Source of the DNA: Ecdyonurus torrentis
Lineage: Eukaryota > Arthropoda > Insecta > Ephemeroptera > Heptageniidae
Assembly: GCA_949318235.1 (NCBI GenBank)
Contig: OX439133.1
Coordinates: forward strand, 24,159,741-24,223,740
Direction: 5' to 3'
Length of the DNA stretch: 64,000 nucleotides
Below are positions 13,801 to 28,860 of the stretch, piece after piece. Each line of letters begins with the position of its first letter. The first letter of the stretch is position 1. The notes beneath the pieces were generated by a model. It saw only the letters and a program-made list of their open reading frames with translations, did not search any database and was not told the DNA's origin. A program made the translations under genes and the position numbers.

Positions 13801-16800
13801 TTTCAACACTTCGCTATATTTTTCGATTATTTTAGGGTAAATACTTACTTCATTAATAATTAAGAAAAGTAAGGCGTCACACAATCTAACGTTGTAGTGA
13901 CAAAATATAACGATAAAAATTAAAAACCATTAAAAAGAATAAAAATAATTTGGAAAATAAAGGAAAATAATATTTCTTTATTATTTAATTTGATTCAGAA
14001 TTTAAAGTAATATAGTTTGTATTTGTTTTATAAAAGATTTTTCAATTCATGATCCAATATCTTGTTTAATATATTATAGAGAAAAAGTTAAAAAAATGTT
14101 TCGTACGTACACTATTATAAGTCACTTTTTATTTCCTCAAATCATTATTTTATATCAAATTACTATATTTTTTGTTTATTATAGGGTAAGTTCTTACTTA
14201 ATTAATAATTAAGAAAAGTAAGGCGTCACACAATCTAACGTTGTAGTGACAAAATTTAACGATAAAAATTGAAAACCATAAAAAATAAAGAAAAAAAATT
14301 GGAAAATAAAGGAATATAATATTTTTTGTTATTTTATTTGAATCAGAATTCAAAGTGATATAGTTTGTAATTTATTGCATTTAAGATTTTTCAATTCATG
14401 ATTTAATTTCTTTTGCGATATATTATTGAGAAACATTTGAAAAAATATTTCATCCATAATCTATTTTAAGTCAAATTTTTATTCTTAGAAACACTATTAT
14501 TGAACACTTCACTTAAATTATCGATTATTTTATGGTAAGTACTTACTTCATTAATAATTAAGAAAAGTAAGGAGCCACACAATCTAACGTTGTAGTTACC
14601 AAAGTTAACGATACAAATAAAATAAAATAAAAAAGAATAATAATAATTTGGAAAATAAAGGAAAATAATATTTCTTTATTATTTAATTTGATTCAGAATT
14701 CAAAGTGATATAGTTTGTATTTTATTGAATATAAGATTATTCAATTCATGATCCAATTTCTTGTGTGATATATTATAGAGAAAAAGTGGAAAAAATGTTT
14801 CATCCATAAACTATTTAAAGTCGAATTTTATTTCTTCAAATCGTTATTTCTTATCAATTTACTATATTTTTTTTTTATTATAGGGTAAGTACTTACTTAA
14901 TTAATAATTAGGAAATGTAAGGCGTCACACAATCTAACGTTGTAGTGACAAAATTTAACGATAAAGTTATAAATTTTTCAAAATAGGGAAAAAAAATTCG
15001 GAAAATAAAGAAAAATAATATTTCTTTAATATTAAATTTGATTGAGAATTCAAAGTGATATAGTTTGTATTTTATTGATTAAAAAAATTTTCAATTCATG
15101 ATAAAATTTCTCGTCTGATATATTATAGAGAAAAAGTGGAAAAAATGTTTCATCCCTAAACTATTTTAGGTCGAATTTTATTTCTTCAAATCGTTATTTC
15201 TTATCAATTTACTATATTTTTTGTTTATTATAGGGTAAGTACTTACTTAATTAATTATTAAGAAAAGTAAGGCGTCACACAATCTAACGTTGTAGTGACA
15301 AAATATAACGATAAAGATATAAATTCTCCAAAAAAGGGAAAAAAACAGTTCGGAAAATAAAGAAAAATAATATTTCTTTAATATTTAATAGGATACAGAA
15401 TTCAAAGTGATATAGTCTGTATTTTATTGATTAAAAGATTTTTCAATTCATGATCAAATTTCATGTGTGATATATTATAGAGAAAAAGTTGAGAAAATGT
15501 TTCGTTCATACAATATTATAAGTCAATTTTTATTTCTTAAAATCATTATTTTTTATCAATTTACTATATTTTTTAATTATTATAGGGTAAGCACTTACTT
15601 AATTAATAATTAGAAAAATTAAGGCGTCACACAATCTAACGTTGTAATGACAAAATTTAACGATAAAGATATAAATTCTCCAAAATAGGGAAAAGAAAGT
15701 TCGGAAATAAAAGAAAAATAATATTTCTTTAATATTTAATTTGATTCGGAATTCAAAGTGATATAGTTTGTAATTTATTGATTAAAAGATTTTTCAGTTT
15801 ATGATAAAATTTCTTATGTGATATATAATAGAGAAACACTGGAAAAAATGTTTCGACCATAAACTTGTTTAGGTCAAATTTTCGATGTTTAAATTAATCT
15901 TTTTCAACACTTCGCTATATTTTTCGATTATTTTAGGGTAAATACTTACTTCATTAATAATTAAGAAAAGTAAGGAGCCACACAATCTAACGTTGTAGTG
16001 ACAAAATTTAACGATAAAAATTAGAAACCATTAAAAAGAATAAAAATAATTTGTAAAATAAAGGAAAATAATATTTCTTTATTATTTAATTTGATTCAGA
16101 ATTTAAAGTAATATAGTTTGTATTTGTTTTATAAAAGATTTTTCAATTCATGATCCAATATCTTGTTTAATATATTATAGAGAAAAAGTTAAAAAAATGT
16201 TTCGTACGTACACTATTATAAGTCACGTTTTATTTCCTCAAATCATTATATTATATCAAATTACTATATTTTTTGTTTTTTATAGGGTAAGTTCTTACTT
16301 AATTAATAATTAAGAAAAGTAAGGCGTCACACAATCTAACGTTGTAGTGACAAAATTTAACGATAAAAATTGAAAACCATAAAAAATAAAGAAAAAAAAT
16401 TGGAAAATAAAGGAATATAATATTTTATGTTATTTTATTTGATTCAGAATTTAAAGTAATATAGTTTGTATTTTTTTTATTAAAAGATTTTTCAATTCAT
16501 GATCCAATTTCTTGATTAATATATTATAGAGAAAAAGTTGAAAAAATATTTTATCCATAAACTATTTTAAGTCGAATTTTATTTCTTCAAATCGTTATTT
16601 CTTATCAATTTACTATTTTTCTTGTTTATTATAGAGTAAGTACTTACTTAATTAATAATTAAGAAAAGTAAGGCGTCACACAATCTAACGTTGTAGTGAC
16701 AAAATATAACGATAAAAATTAAAAACCATAAAAAATAAAGAAAAAAAATTGGAAAATAAAGGAATATAATATTTTTTGTTATTTTATTTGAATCAGAATT

Positions 16801-16930
16801 TAAAGTGATACAGTTTGTAATTTATTGCATTTAAGATTTTTCAATTCATGATTTAATTTTTTTTGCGATATATTATTGAGAAACATTTGAAAAAATATTT
16901 CATCCATAATCTATTTTAAGTCAAATTTTT

Positions 16931-19900
16931 ATTCTTAGAAACACTATTATTGAACACTTCACTTAAATTTTCGATTATTTTATGGTAAGTACTCACTTCA
17001 TTAATAATTAAGAAAAGTAAGGAGCCACACAATCTAACGTTGTAGTGACAAAATATAACGATAAAGATATAAATTCTCCAAAAAAGGGAAAAAACAGTTC
17101 GGAAAATAAAGAAAAATAATATTTCTTTAATATTTATTAGGATACAGAATTCAAAGTGATATAGTCTGTATTTTATTGATTAAAAGATTTTTCAATTCAT
17201 GATCCAATTTCTTGTGTGATATATTATAGAGAAAAAGTGGAAAAAATGTTTCATCCATAAACTATTTTAAGTCGAATTTTATTTCTTCAAATCGTTATTT
17301 CTTATCAATTTACTATATTTTTTTTTTATTATAGGGTAAGTACTTACTTAATTAATAATTAGGAAAAGTAAGGCGTCACACAATCTAACGTTGTAGTGAC
17401 AAAATTTAACGATAAAGTTATAAATTTTTCAAAATAGGGAAAAAAAATTCGGAAAATAAAGAAAAATAATATTTCTTTAATATTAAATTTGATTGAGAAT
17501 TCAAAGTGATATAGTTTGCATTTTATTGATTAAAAGATTTTTCAATTCATGATAAAATTTCTCGTCTGATATATTATAGAGAAAAAGTGGAAAAAATGTT
17601 TCATCCATAAACTATTTTAGGTCGAATTTTATTTCTTCAAATCGTTATTTCTTATCAATTTACTATATTTTTTGTTTATTATAGGGTAAGTACTTACTTA
17701 ATTAATAATTAAGAAAAGTAAGGCGTAACACAATCTAACGTTGTAGTGACAAAATATAACGATAAAGATATAAATTCTCCAAAAAAGGGAAAAAACAGTT
17801 CGGAAAATAAGGAAAAATAATATTTCTTTAATATTTAATAGGATACAGAATTCAAAGTGATATAGTCTGTATTTTATTGATTAAAAGATTTTTCAATTCA
17901 TGATCAAATTTCATGTGTGATATATTATAGAGAAAAAGTTGAGAAAATGTTTCGTTCATACACTATTATATGTCAATTTTTATTTCTTCAAATCATTATT
18001 TTTTATCAATTTACTATATTTTTTAATTATTATATGGTAAGCACTTAATTAATAATTAGGAAAATTAAGGCGTCACACAATCTAACGTTGTAATGACAAA
18101 ATTTAACGATAAAGATATAAATTCTCCAAAATAGGGAAAAGAAAGTTCGGAAAATAAAGAAAAATAATATTTCTTTAATATTTAATTTGATTCGGAATTC
18201 AAAGTTATATAGTTTGTAATTTATTGATTAAAAGATTTTTCATTTTATGATAAAATTTCTTGTGTGGTATATTATAGAGAAACACTGGAAAAAATGTTTC
18301 GACCATAAACTTGTTTAGGTCAAATTTTCGATGTTTAAATTAATCTTTTTCAACACTTCGCTATATTTTTCGATTATTTTAGGGTAAATACTTACTTCAT
18401 TAATAATTAAGAAAAGTAAGGCGTCACACAATCTAACGTTGTAGTGACAAAATATAACGATAAAAATTAAAAACCATTAAAAAGAATAAAAATAATTTGG
18501 AAAATAAAGGAAAATAATATTTCTTTATTATTTAATTTGATTCAGAATTTAAAGTAATATAGTTTGTATTTGTTTTATAAAAGATTTTTCAATTCATGAT
18601 CTAATATCTTGTTTAATATATTATAGAGAAAAAGTTAAAAAAATGTTTCGTACGTACACTATTATAAGTCACTTTTTATTTCCTCAAATCATTATTTTAT
18701 ATCAAATTACTATATTTTTTGTTTATTATAGGGTAAGTTCTTACTTAATTAATAATTAAGAAAAGTAAGGCGTCACACAATCTAACGTTGTAGTGACAAA
18801 ATTTAACGATAAATATTGAAAACCATAAAAAATAAAGAAAAAAAATTGGAAAATAAAGGAATATAATATTTTTTGTTATTTTATTTGAATCAGAATTCAA
18901 AGTGATATAGTTTGTAATTTATTGCATTTAAGATTTTTCAATTCATGATTTAATTTCTTTTGCGATATATTATTGAGAAACATTTGAAAAAATATTTCAT
19001 CCATAATCTATTTTAAGTCAAATTTTTATTCTTAGAAACACTATTATTGAACACTTCACTTAAATTATCGATTATTTTATGGTAAGTACTTACTTCATTA
19101 ATAATTAAGAAAAGTAAGGAGCCACACAATCTAACGTTGTAGTGACCAAAGTGAACGATACAAATAAAATAAAATAAAAAAGAATAATAATAATTTGGAA
19201 AATAAAGGAAAATAATATTTCTTTATTATTTAATTTGATTCAGAATTCAAAGTGATATAGTTTGTATTTTATTGAATATAAGATTATTCAATTCATGATC
19301 CAATTTCTTGTGTGATATATTATAGAGAAAAAGTGGAAAAAATGTTTCATCCATAAACTATTTAAAGTCGAATTTTATTTCTTCAAATCGTTATTTCTTA
19401 TCAATTTACTATATTTTTTTTTTATTATAGGGTAAGTACTTACTTAATTAATAATTAGGAAATGTAAGGCGTCACACAATCTAACGTTGTAGTGACAAAA
19501 TTTAACGATAAAGTTATAAATTTTTCAAAATAGGGAAAAAAAATTCGGAAAATAAAGAAAAATAATATTTCTTTAATATTAAATTTGATTGAGAATTCAA
19601 AGTGATATAGTTTGTATTTTATTGATTAAAAAAATTTTCAATTCATGATAAAATTTCTCGTCTGATATATTATAGAGAAAAAGTGGAAAAAATGTTTCAT
19701 CCCTAAACTATTTTAGGGCGAATTTTATTTCTTCAAATCGTTATTTCTTATCAATTTACTATATTTTTTGTTTATTATAGGGTAAGTACTTACTTAATTA
19801 ATTATTAAGAAAAGTAAGGCGTCACACAATCTAACGTTGTAGTGACAAAATATAACGATAAAGATATAAATTCTCCAAAAAAGGGAAAAAACAGTTTGGA

Positions 19901-22532
19901 AAATAAAGAAAAATAATATTTCTTTAATATTTAATAGGATACAGAATTCAAAGTGATATAGTCTGTATTTTATTGATTAAAAGATTTATCAATTCATGGT
20001 CAAATTTCATGTGTGATATATTATAGAGAAAAAGTGGAGAAAATGTTTCGTTCATGCACTATATTATAAGTCAATTTTTATTTCTTCAAATCATTATTTT
20101 TTATCAATTTACTATATTTTTTAATTATTATAGGGTAAGCACTTACTTAATTAATAATTAGGAAAATTAAGGCGTCACACAATCTAACGTTGTAATGACA
20201 AAATTTAACGATAAAGATATAAATTCTCCAAAATAGGGAAAAGAAAGTTCGGAAAATAAAGAAAAATAATATTTCTTTAATATTTAATTTGATTCGGAAT
20301 TCAAAGTTATATAGTTTGTAATTTATTGATTAAAAGATTTTTCATTTTATGATAAAATTTCTTGTGTGGTATATTATAGAGAAACACTGGAAAAAATGTT
20401 TCGACCATAAACTTGTTTAGGTCAAATTTTCGATGTTTAAATTACTCTTTTTCATCACTTCGCTATATTTTTTGACTATTTAAGGGTAATTTCTTACTTA
20501 ATTAATAATTAGGAAAAGTAAGGAGCCACACAATCTAACGTTGTAGTGACACAATTTAACGATAAAAATTAAAAACCATTAAAAAGAATAAAAATAATTT
20601 GGAAAATAAAGGAAAATAATATTTCTTTATTATTTAATTTGATTCAGAATTCAAAGTAATATAGTTTTTATTTTTTTTATTAAAAGATTTTTCAATTCAT
20701 GATCCAATTTCTTGATTAATATATTATAGAGAAAAAGTTGAAAAAATATTTTATCCATAAACTATTTTAAGTCGAATTTTATTTCTTCAAATCGTTATTT
20801 CTTATCAATTTACTATTTTTCTTGTTTATTATAGGGTAAGTACTTACTTAATTAATAATTAAGAAAAGTAAGGCGTCACACAATCTAACGTTGTAGTGAC
20901 AAAATTTAACGATAAAAATTAAAAACCATAAAAAATAAAGAAAAAAAATTGGAAAATAAAGGAATATAATATTTTTTGTTATTTTATTTGAATCAGAATT
21001 CAAAGTGATACAGTTTGTAATTTATTGCATTTAAGATTTTTCAATTCATGATTTAATTTCTTTTGCGATATATTATTGAGAAACATTTGAAAAAATATTT
21101 CATCCATAATCTATTTTAAGTCAAATTTTTATTCTTAGAAACACTATTATTGAACACTTCACTTAAATTTTCGATTATTTTATGGTAAGTACTCACTTAA
21201 TTAATAATTAAGAAAAGTAAGGCGTCACACAATCTAACGTTGTAGTGACAAAATATATAAAAATATAAATATAAATTCTCCAAAAAAGGGAAAAAACAGT
21301 TCGGAAAATAAAGAAAAATAATATTTCTTTAATATTTAATAGGATACAGAATTCAAAGTGATATAGTCTGTATTTTATTGATTAAAAGATTTTTCAATTC
21401 ATGATCAAATTTCATGTGTGATATATTATAGAGAAAAAGTTGAGAAAATGTTTCGTTCATACACTATTATAAGTCAATTTTTATTTCTTCAAATCATTAT
21501 TTTTTATCAATTTACTATATTTTTTAATTATTATAGGGTAAGCACTTACTTAATTAATAATTAGGAAAATTAAGGCGTCACACAATCTAACGTTGTAATG
21601 AGAAAATTTAACGATAAAGATATAAATTCTCCAAAATAGGGAAAAGAAAGTTCGGAAATAAAAGAAAAATAATATTTCTTTAATATTTAATTTGATTCGG
21701 AATTCAAAGTGATATAGTTTGTAATTTATTAATTAAAAGATTTTTCATTTTATGATAAAATTTCTTGTGTGGTATATTATAGAGAAACACTGGAAAAAAT
21801 GTTTCGACCATAAACTTGTTTAGGTCAAATTTTATTTCTTCAAATCGTTATTTCTTATCAATTTACTATATTTTTTGTTTATTATAGGGTAAGTACTTAC
21901 TTAATTAATAATTAAGAAAAGTAAGGCGTCACACAATCTAACGTTGTAGTGACAAAATATAACGATAAAAATTAAAAACCATTAAAAAGAATAAAAATAA
22001 TTTGGAAAATAAAGGAAAATAATATTTCTTTATTATTTAATTTGATTCAGAATTTAAAGTAATATAGTTTGTATTTGTTTTATAAAAGATTTTTCAATTC
22101 ATGATCCAATATCTTGTTTAATATATTATAGAGAAAAAGTTAAAAAAATGTTTCGTACGTACACTATTATAAGTCACTTTTTATTTCCTCAAATCATTAT
22201 ATTATATCAAATTACTATATTTTTTGTTTTTTATAGGGTAAGTTCTTACTTAATTAATAATTAAGAAAAGTAAGGCGTCACACAATCTAACGTTGTAGTG
22301 ACAAAATTTAACGATAAAAATTGAAAACCATAAAAAATAAAGAAAAAAAATTGGAAAATAAAGGAATATAATATTTTTTGTTATTTTATTTGAATCAGAA
22401 TTCAAAGTGATATAGTTTGTAATTTATTGCATTTAAGATTTTTCAATTCATGATTTAATTTCTTTTGCGATATATTATTGAGAAACATTTGAAAAATTTT
22501 TTCATCCATATACTATTTTAAGTCAAATTTTT
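16931..22532 (+). repeat. 16-monomer (5.6-kb) unit inside the 36-mer, first copy
   Basis: The phase is set on the B-type marker flank. B-type flanks at 16931, 19028 and 21131 recur 5600 bp later at 22533, 24630 and 26730. C-type flanks (CGATGTTTAAATTA) at 18329 and 20431 recur at 23929 and 26029. The arrangement of types is conserved, but sequence identity between the two 16-mers is lower than between the 36-mers; for example the start of the unit differs near 17041 and 22641. Confidence 0.8.
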
Positions 22533-25500
22533 ATTCTTAGAAACACTATTATTGAACACTTCACTTAAATTTTCGATTATTTTATGGTGAGTACTTACTT
22601 CATTAATAATTAAGAAAAGTAAGGAGCCACACAATCTAACGTTGTAGTGACAAAAGTTAACGATAAAAATAAAAAACCATAAAAAAGAATAATAATAATT
22701 TGTAAAATAAAGGAAAATAATATTTCTTTATTATTTAATTTGATTCAGAATTCAAAGTGATATAGTTTGTATTTTATTGAATATAAGATTATTCAATTCA
22801 TGATCCAATTTCTTGTGTGATATATTATAGAGAAAAAGTGGAAAAAATGTTTCATCCATAAACTATTTTAAGTCGAATTTTATTTCTTCAAATCGTTATT
22901 TCTTATCAATTTACTATATTTTTTTTTATTATAGGGTAAGTACTTACTTAATTAATAATTAGGAAAAGTAAGGCGTCACACAATCTAACGTTGTAGTGAC
23001 AAAATTTAACGATAAAGTTATAAATTTTTCAAAATAGGGAAAAAAAATTCGGAAAATAAAGAAAAATAATATTTCTTTAATATTAAATTTGATTGAGAAT
23101 TCAAAGTGATATAGTTTGTATTTTATTGATTAAAAGATTTTTCAATTCATGATAAAATTTCTCGTCTGATATATTATAGAGAAAAAGTGGAAAAAATGTT
23201 TCATCCATAAACTATTTTAGGTCGAATTTTATTTCTTCAAATCGTTATTTCTTATCAATTTACTATATTTTTTGTTTATTATAGGGTAAGTACTTACTTA
23301 ATTAATAATTAAGAAAAGTAAGGCGTCACACAATCTAACGTTGTAGTGACAAAATATAACGATAAAGATATAAATTCTCCAAAAAAGGGAAAAAACAGTT
23401 CGGAAAATAAGGAAAAATAATATTTCTTTAATATTTAATAGGATACAGAATTCAAAGTGATATAGTCTGTATTTTATTGATTAAAAGATTTTTCAATTCA
23501 TGATCAAATTTCATGTGTGATATATTATAGAGAAAAAGTTGAGAAAATGTTTCGTTCATACACTATTATATGTCAATTTTTATTTCTTCAAATCATTATT
23601 TTTTATCAAGTTACTATATTTTTTAATTATTATATGGTAAGCACTTAATTAATAATGAGGAAAATTAAGGCGTCACACAATCTAACGTTGTAATGATAAA
23701 ATTTAACGAAAAAGATATAAATTCTCCAAAATAGGGAAAAGAAAGTTCTGAAAATAAAGAAAAATTATATTTCTTTAATATTTAATTTGATTCGGAATTC
23801 AAAGTGATATAGTTTGTAATTTATTGATTAAAAGATTTTTCAGTTTATGATAAAATTTCTTGTGTGATATATTATAGAGAAACACTGAAAAAAGTGTTTC
23901 GTCCAGAAACTTATTTAGGCCAAATTTTCGATGTTTAAATTACTCTTTTTCAACACTTCGCTATATTTTTCGATTATTTTAGGGTAAATACTTACTTCAT
24001 TAATAATTATGAAAAGTAAGGAGCCACACAATCTAACGTTGTAGTGACAAAATTTAACGATAAAAATTAGAAACTATAAAAAATAAAAATAAAATAATTT
24101 GGATAATAAAGGAAAATATTATTTCTTTATTATTTAATTTGATTCAGAATTCAAAGTAATATAGTTTGTATTTTTTTTATTAAAAGATTTTTCAATTCAT
24201 GATCCAATTTCTTGATTAATATATTATAGAGAAAAAGTTGAAAAAATATTTTATCCATAAACTATTTTAAGTCGAATTTTATTTCTTCAAAACGTTATTT
24301 CTTATCAATTTACTATATTTCTGGTTTATTATAGGGTAAGTACTTACTTAATTAATAATTAAGAAAAGTAAAGCGTCACACAATCTAACGTTGTAGTGAC
24401 AAAATTTAACGATAAAAATTAAAAACCATAAAAAATAAAGTAACAAATTGGAAAATAAAGGAATATAATATTTTTTGTTATTTTATTTGAATCAGAATTC
24501 AAAGTGATATAGTTTGTAATTTATTGCATTTAAGATTTTTCAATTCATGATTTAATTTCTTTTGCGATATATTATAGAGAAACATTTGAAAAAATATTTC
24601 ATCCATAATCTATTTTAAGTCAAATTTTTATTCTTAGAAACACTATTATTGAACACTTCACTAAAATTTTCGATTATTTTATGGTTAGTACTTACTTCAT
24701 TAATAATTAAGAAAAGTAAGGAGCCACACAATCTTACGTTGTAGTGACAAAAGTTAACGATAAAAATTAAAAACCATAAAAAAGAATAATAATAATTTGG
24801 AAAATAAAGGAAAATAATATTTCTTTATTATTTAATTTAATTCAGAATTCAAAGTGATATAGTTTGTATTTTATTGAATATAAGATTATTCAATTCATGA
24901 TCCAATTTCTTGTGTGATATATTATAGAGAAAAAGTGGAAAAAATGTTTCATCCAAAACTATTTTAAGTCAAATTTTATTTCTTCAAATCATTATTTCTT
25001 ATCAATTTACTATAATTTTTTTTATTATAGGGTAAGTACTTACTTAATTAATAATTAGGAAAAGTAAGGCGTCACACAATCTAACGTTGTAGTGACAAAA
25101 TTTAATGATAAAGTTATAAATTTTTCAAAATAGGGAAAAAAATTCGGAACATAAAGTAAAATAATATTTCTTTAATATTAAATTTGATTCAGAATTCAAA
25201 GTGATATAGTTTGTATTTTATTGATTAAAAGATTTTTCAATTCATGATAAAATTTCTCGTCTGATATATTATAGAGAAAAAGTGGAAAAAATGTTTCATC
25301 CATAAACTATTTTAAGTCAAATTTTATTTCTTCAAATCGTTATTTCTTATCAATTTACTATATTTTTTGTTTATTATAGGGTAAGTACTTACTTAATTAA
25401 TTATTAAGAAAAGTAAGGCGTCACACAATCTAACGTTGTAGTGACAAAATATAACGATAAAGATATAAATTCTCCAAAAAAGGGAAAAAAACAGTTCGGA

Positions 25501-28130
25501 AAATAAAGAAAAATAATATTTCTTTAATATTTAATAGGATACAGAATTCAAAGTGATATAGTCTGTATTTTATTGATTAAAAGATTTTTCAATTCATGAT
25601 CAAATTTCATGTGTGATATATTATAGAGAAAAAGTTGAGAAAATGTTTTGTTCATACAATATTATAAGTCAATTTTTATTTCTTCAAATCATTATTTTTT
25701 ATCAATTTACTATATTTTTTAATTATTATAGGGTAAGCACTTACTTAATTAATAATTAGAAAAATTAAGGCGTCACACAATCTAACGTTGTAATGACAAA
25801 ATTTAACGATAAAGATATAAATTCTCCAAAATAGGGAAAAGAAAGTTCGGAAATAAAAGAAAAATAATATTTCTTTAATATTTAATTTGATTCGGAATTC
25901 AAAGTGATATAGTTTGTAATTTATTGATTAAAAGATTTTTCAGTTTATGATAAAATTTCTTGTGTGATATATAATAGAGAAACACTGGAAAAAATGTTTC
26001 GACCATAAACTTGTTTAGGTCAAATTTTCGATGTTTAAATTAATCTTTTTCAACACTTCGCTATATTTTTCGATTATTTTAGGGTAAATACTTAGTTCAT
26101 TAATAATTAAGAAAAGTAAGGAGCCACACAATCTAACGTTGTAGTGACAAAATGTAACGATAAAAATTAGAAACTATAAAAAAATAATAATAATAATTTG
26201 GATAATAAAGGAAAATAATATTTCTTTATAATTTAATTTGATTCAGAATTTAAAGTAATCTAGTTTGTATTTTTTTTATTAAAAGATTTTTCAATTCATG
26301 ATCCAATTTCTTGATTAATATATTATAGAGAAAAAGTTGAAAAAATATTTTATCCATAAACTATTTTAAGTCGAATTTTATTTCTTCAAATCGTTATTTC
26401 TTATCAATTTACTATATTTCTTGTTTATTATAGGGTAAGTACTTACTTAATTAATAATTAAGAAAAGTAAGGCGTCACACAATCTAACGTTGTAGTGACA
26501 AAATTTAACGATAAAAATTAAAAACCATAAAAAATAAAGAAAAAAAATTGGAAAATAAAGGAATATAATATTTTTTGTTATTTTATTTGAATCAGAATTC
26601 AAAGTGATACAGTTTGTAATTTATTGCATTTAAGATTTTTCAATTCATGATTTAATTTCTTTTGCGATATATTATTGAGAAACATTTGAAAAAATATTTC
26701 ATCCATAATCTATTTTAAGTCAAATTTTTATTCTTAGAAACACTATTATTGAACACTTCACTTAAATTTTCTATTATTTTATGGTAAATACTTACTTCAT
26801 TAATAATTAAGAAAAGTAAGGAGCCACACAATCTAACGTTGTAGTGACAAAAGTTAACGATAAAAATAAAAAACCATAAAAAAGAATAATAATAATTTGG
26901 AAAATAAAGGAAAATAATATTTCTTTATTATTTAATTTGATTCAGAATTCAAAGTGATATAGTTTGTATTTTATTGAATATAAGATTATTCAATTCTAGA
27001 TCCAATTTCTTGTGTGATATATTATAGAGAAAAAGTGGAAAAAATTTTTCATCCATAAACTATTTTAAGTCGAATTTTATTTCTTCAAATCGTTATTTCT
27101 TATCAATTTACTATATTTTTTTTTTATTATAGGGTAAGTACTTACTTAATTAATAATTAGAAAAATTAAGGCGTCACACAATCTAACGTTGTAATGACAA
27201 AATTTAACGATAAAGATATAAATTCTCCAAAATAGGGAAAAGAAAGTTCGGAAAATAAAGAAAAATAATATTTCTTTAATATTTAATTTGATTCGGAATT
27301 CAAAGTTATATAGTTTGTAATTTATTGATTAAAAGATTTTTCATTTTATGATAAAATTTCTTGTGTGGTATATTATAGAGAAACACTGGAAAAAATGTTT
27401 CGACCATAAACTTGTTTAGGTCAAATTTTATTTCTTCAAATCGTTTTTTCTTATCAATTTACTATATTTTTTGTTTATTATAGGGTAAGTACTTACTTAA
27501 TTAATAATTAAGAAAAGTAAGGCGTCATACAATCTAACGTTGTAGTGACAAAATATAACGATAAAAATTAAAAACCATTAAAAAGAATAAAAATAATTTG
27601 GAAAATAAAGGAAAATAATATTTCTTTATTATTTAATTTGATTCAGAATTCAAAGTAATATAGTTTGTATTTTTTTTATTAAAAGATTTTTCAATTCATG
27701 ATTCAATTTCTTGATTAATATATTATAGAGAAAAAGTTGAAAAAATATTTTATCCATAAACTATTTTAAGTCGAATTTTATTTCTTCAAATCGTTATTTC
27801 TTATCAATTTACTATATTTCTTGTTTATTATAGGGTAAGTACTTACTTAATTAATAATTAAGAAAAGTAAGGCGTCACACAATCTAACGTTGTAGTGACA
27901 AAATTTAACGATAAAAATTAAAAACCATAAAAAATAAAGAAAAAAAAATTGGAAAATAAAAGAATATAATATTTTTTGTTATTTTATTTGAATCAGAATT
28001 CAAAGTGATATAGTTTGTAATTTATTGCATTTAAGATTTTTCAATTCATGATTTAATTTCTTTTGCGATATATTATAGAGAAACATTTAAAAAAACATTT
28101 CATCCATAATCTATTTTAAGTCAAATTTTT
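22533..28130 (+). repeat. 16-monomer unit, second copy
   Basis: Second unit with the same 6-6-4 order of B-type monomers. It is followed by a 4-monomer remainder (28131-29527), so the 36-mer is 16+16+4 monomers. Equivalent units lie 12597 bp further on in copy 2. Confidence 0.78.
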
Positions 28131-28860
28131 ATTCTTAGAAACACTATTATTGAACACTTCATTTAAATTTTTGATTATTTTATGGTAAGTACTTACTTTA
28201 TTAATAATTAAGAAAAGTAAGGAGCCACACAATCTTACGTTGTAGTGACAAAAGTTAACGATAAAAATTAAAAACCATAAAAAAGAATAATAATAATTTG
28301 GAAAATAAAGGAAAATAATATTTCTTTATTATTTAATTTAATTCAGAATTCAAAGTGATATAGTTTGTATTTTATTGAATATAAGATTATTCAATTCATG
28401 ATCCAATTTCTTGTGTGATATATTATAGAGAAAAAGTGGAAAAAATGTTTCATCCATAAACTATTTTAAGTCGAATTTTATTTCTTCAAATCGTTATTTC
28501 TTATCAATTTACTATATTTTTTTTTTATTATAGGGTAAGTACTTACTTAATTAATAATTAGGAAAAGTAAGGCGTCACACAATCTAACGTTGTAGTGACA
28601 AAATTTAACGATAAAGTTATAAATTTTTCAAAATAGGGAAAAAAATTCGGAAAATAAAGAAAAATAGTATTTCTTTAATATTAAATTTGATTGAGAATTC
28701 AAAGTGATATAGTTTGTATTTTATTGATTAAAAGATTTTTCAATTCATGATAAAATTTCTCGTGTGATATATTATAGAGAAAAAGTGGAAAAAATGTTTC
28801 ATCCATAAACTATTTTAGGGCGAATTTTATTTCTTCAAATCGTTATTTCTTATCAATTTA

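Larger units (their letters stand above)
16264..28860 (+). repeat. 36-monomer satellite block, copy 1 (12597 bp)
   Basis: This is the first of two tandem blocks. The offset to copy 2 is constant at 12597 bp at several checkpoints: 16621 to 29218, 20441 to 33038 and 18329 to 30926. Inside it, the diverged B-type flank (TTAGAAACACTATTATTGAA) starts at 16931, 19028, 21131, 22533, 24630, 26730 and 28131, which is spacing of 6, 6, 4, 6, 6 and 4 monomers. Confidence 0.95.
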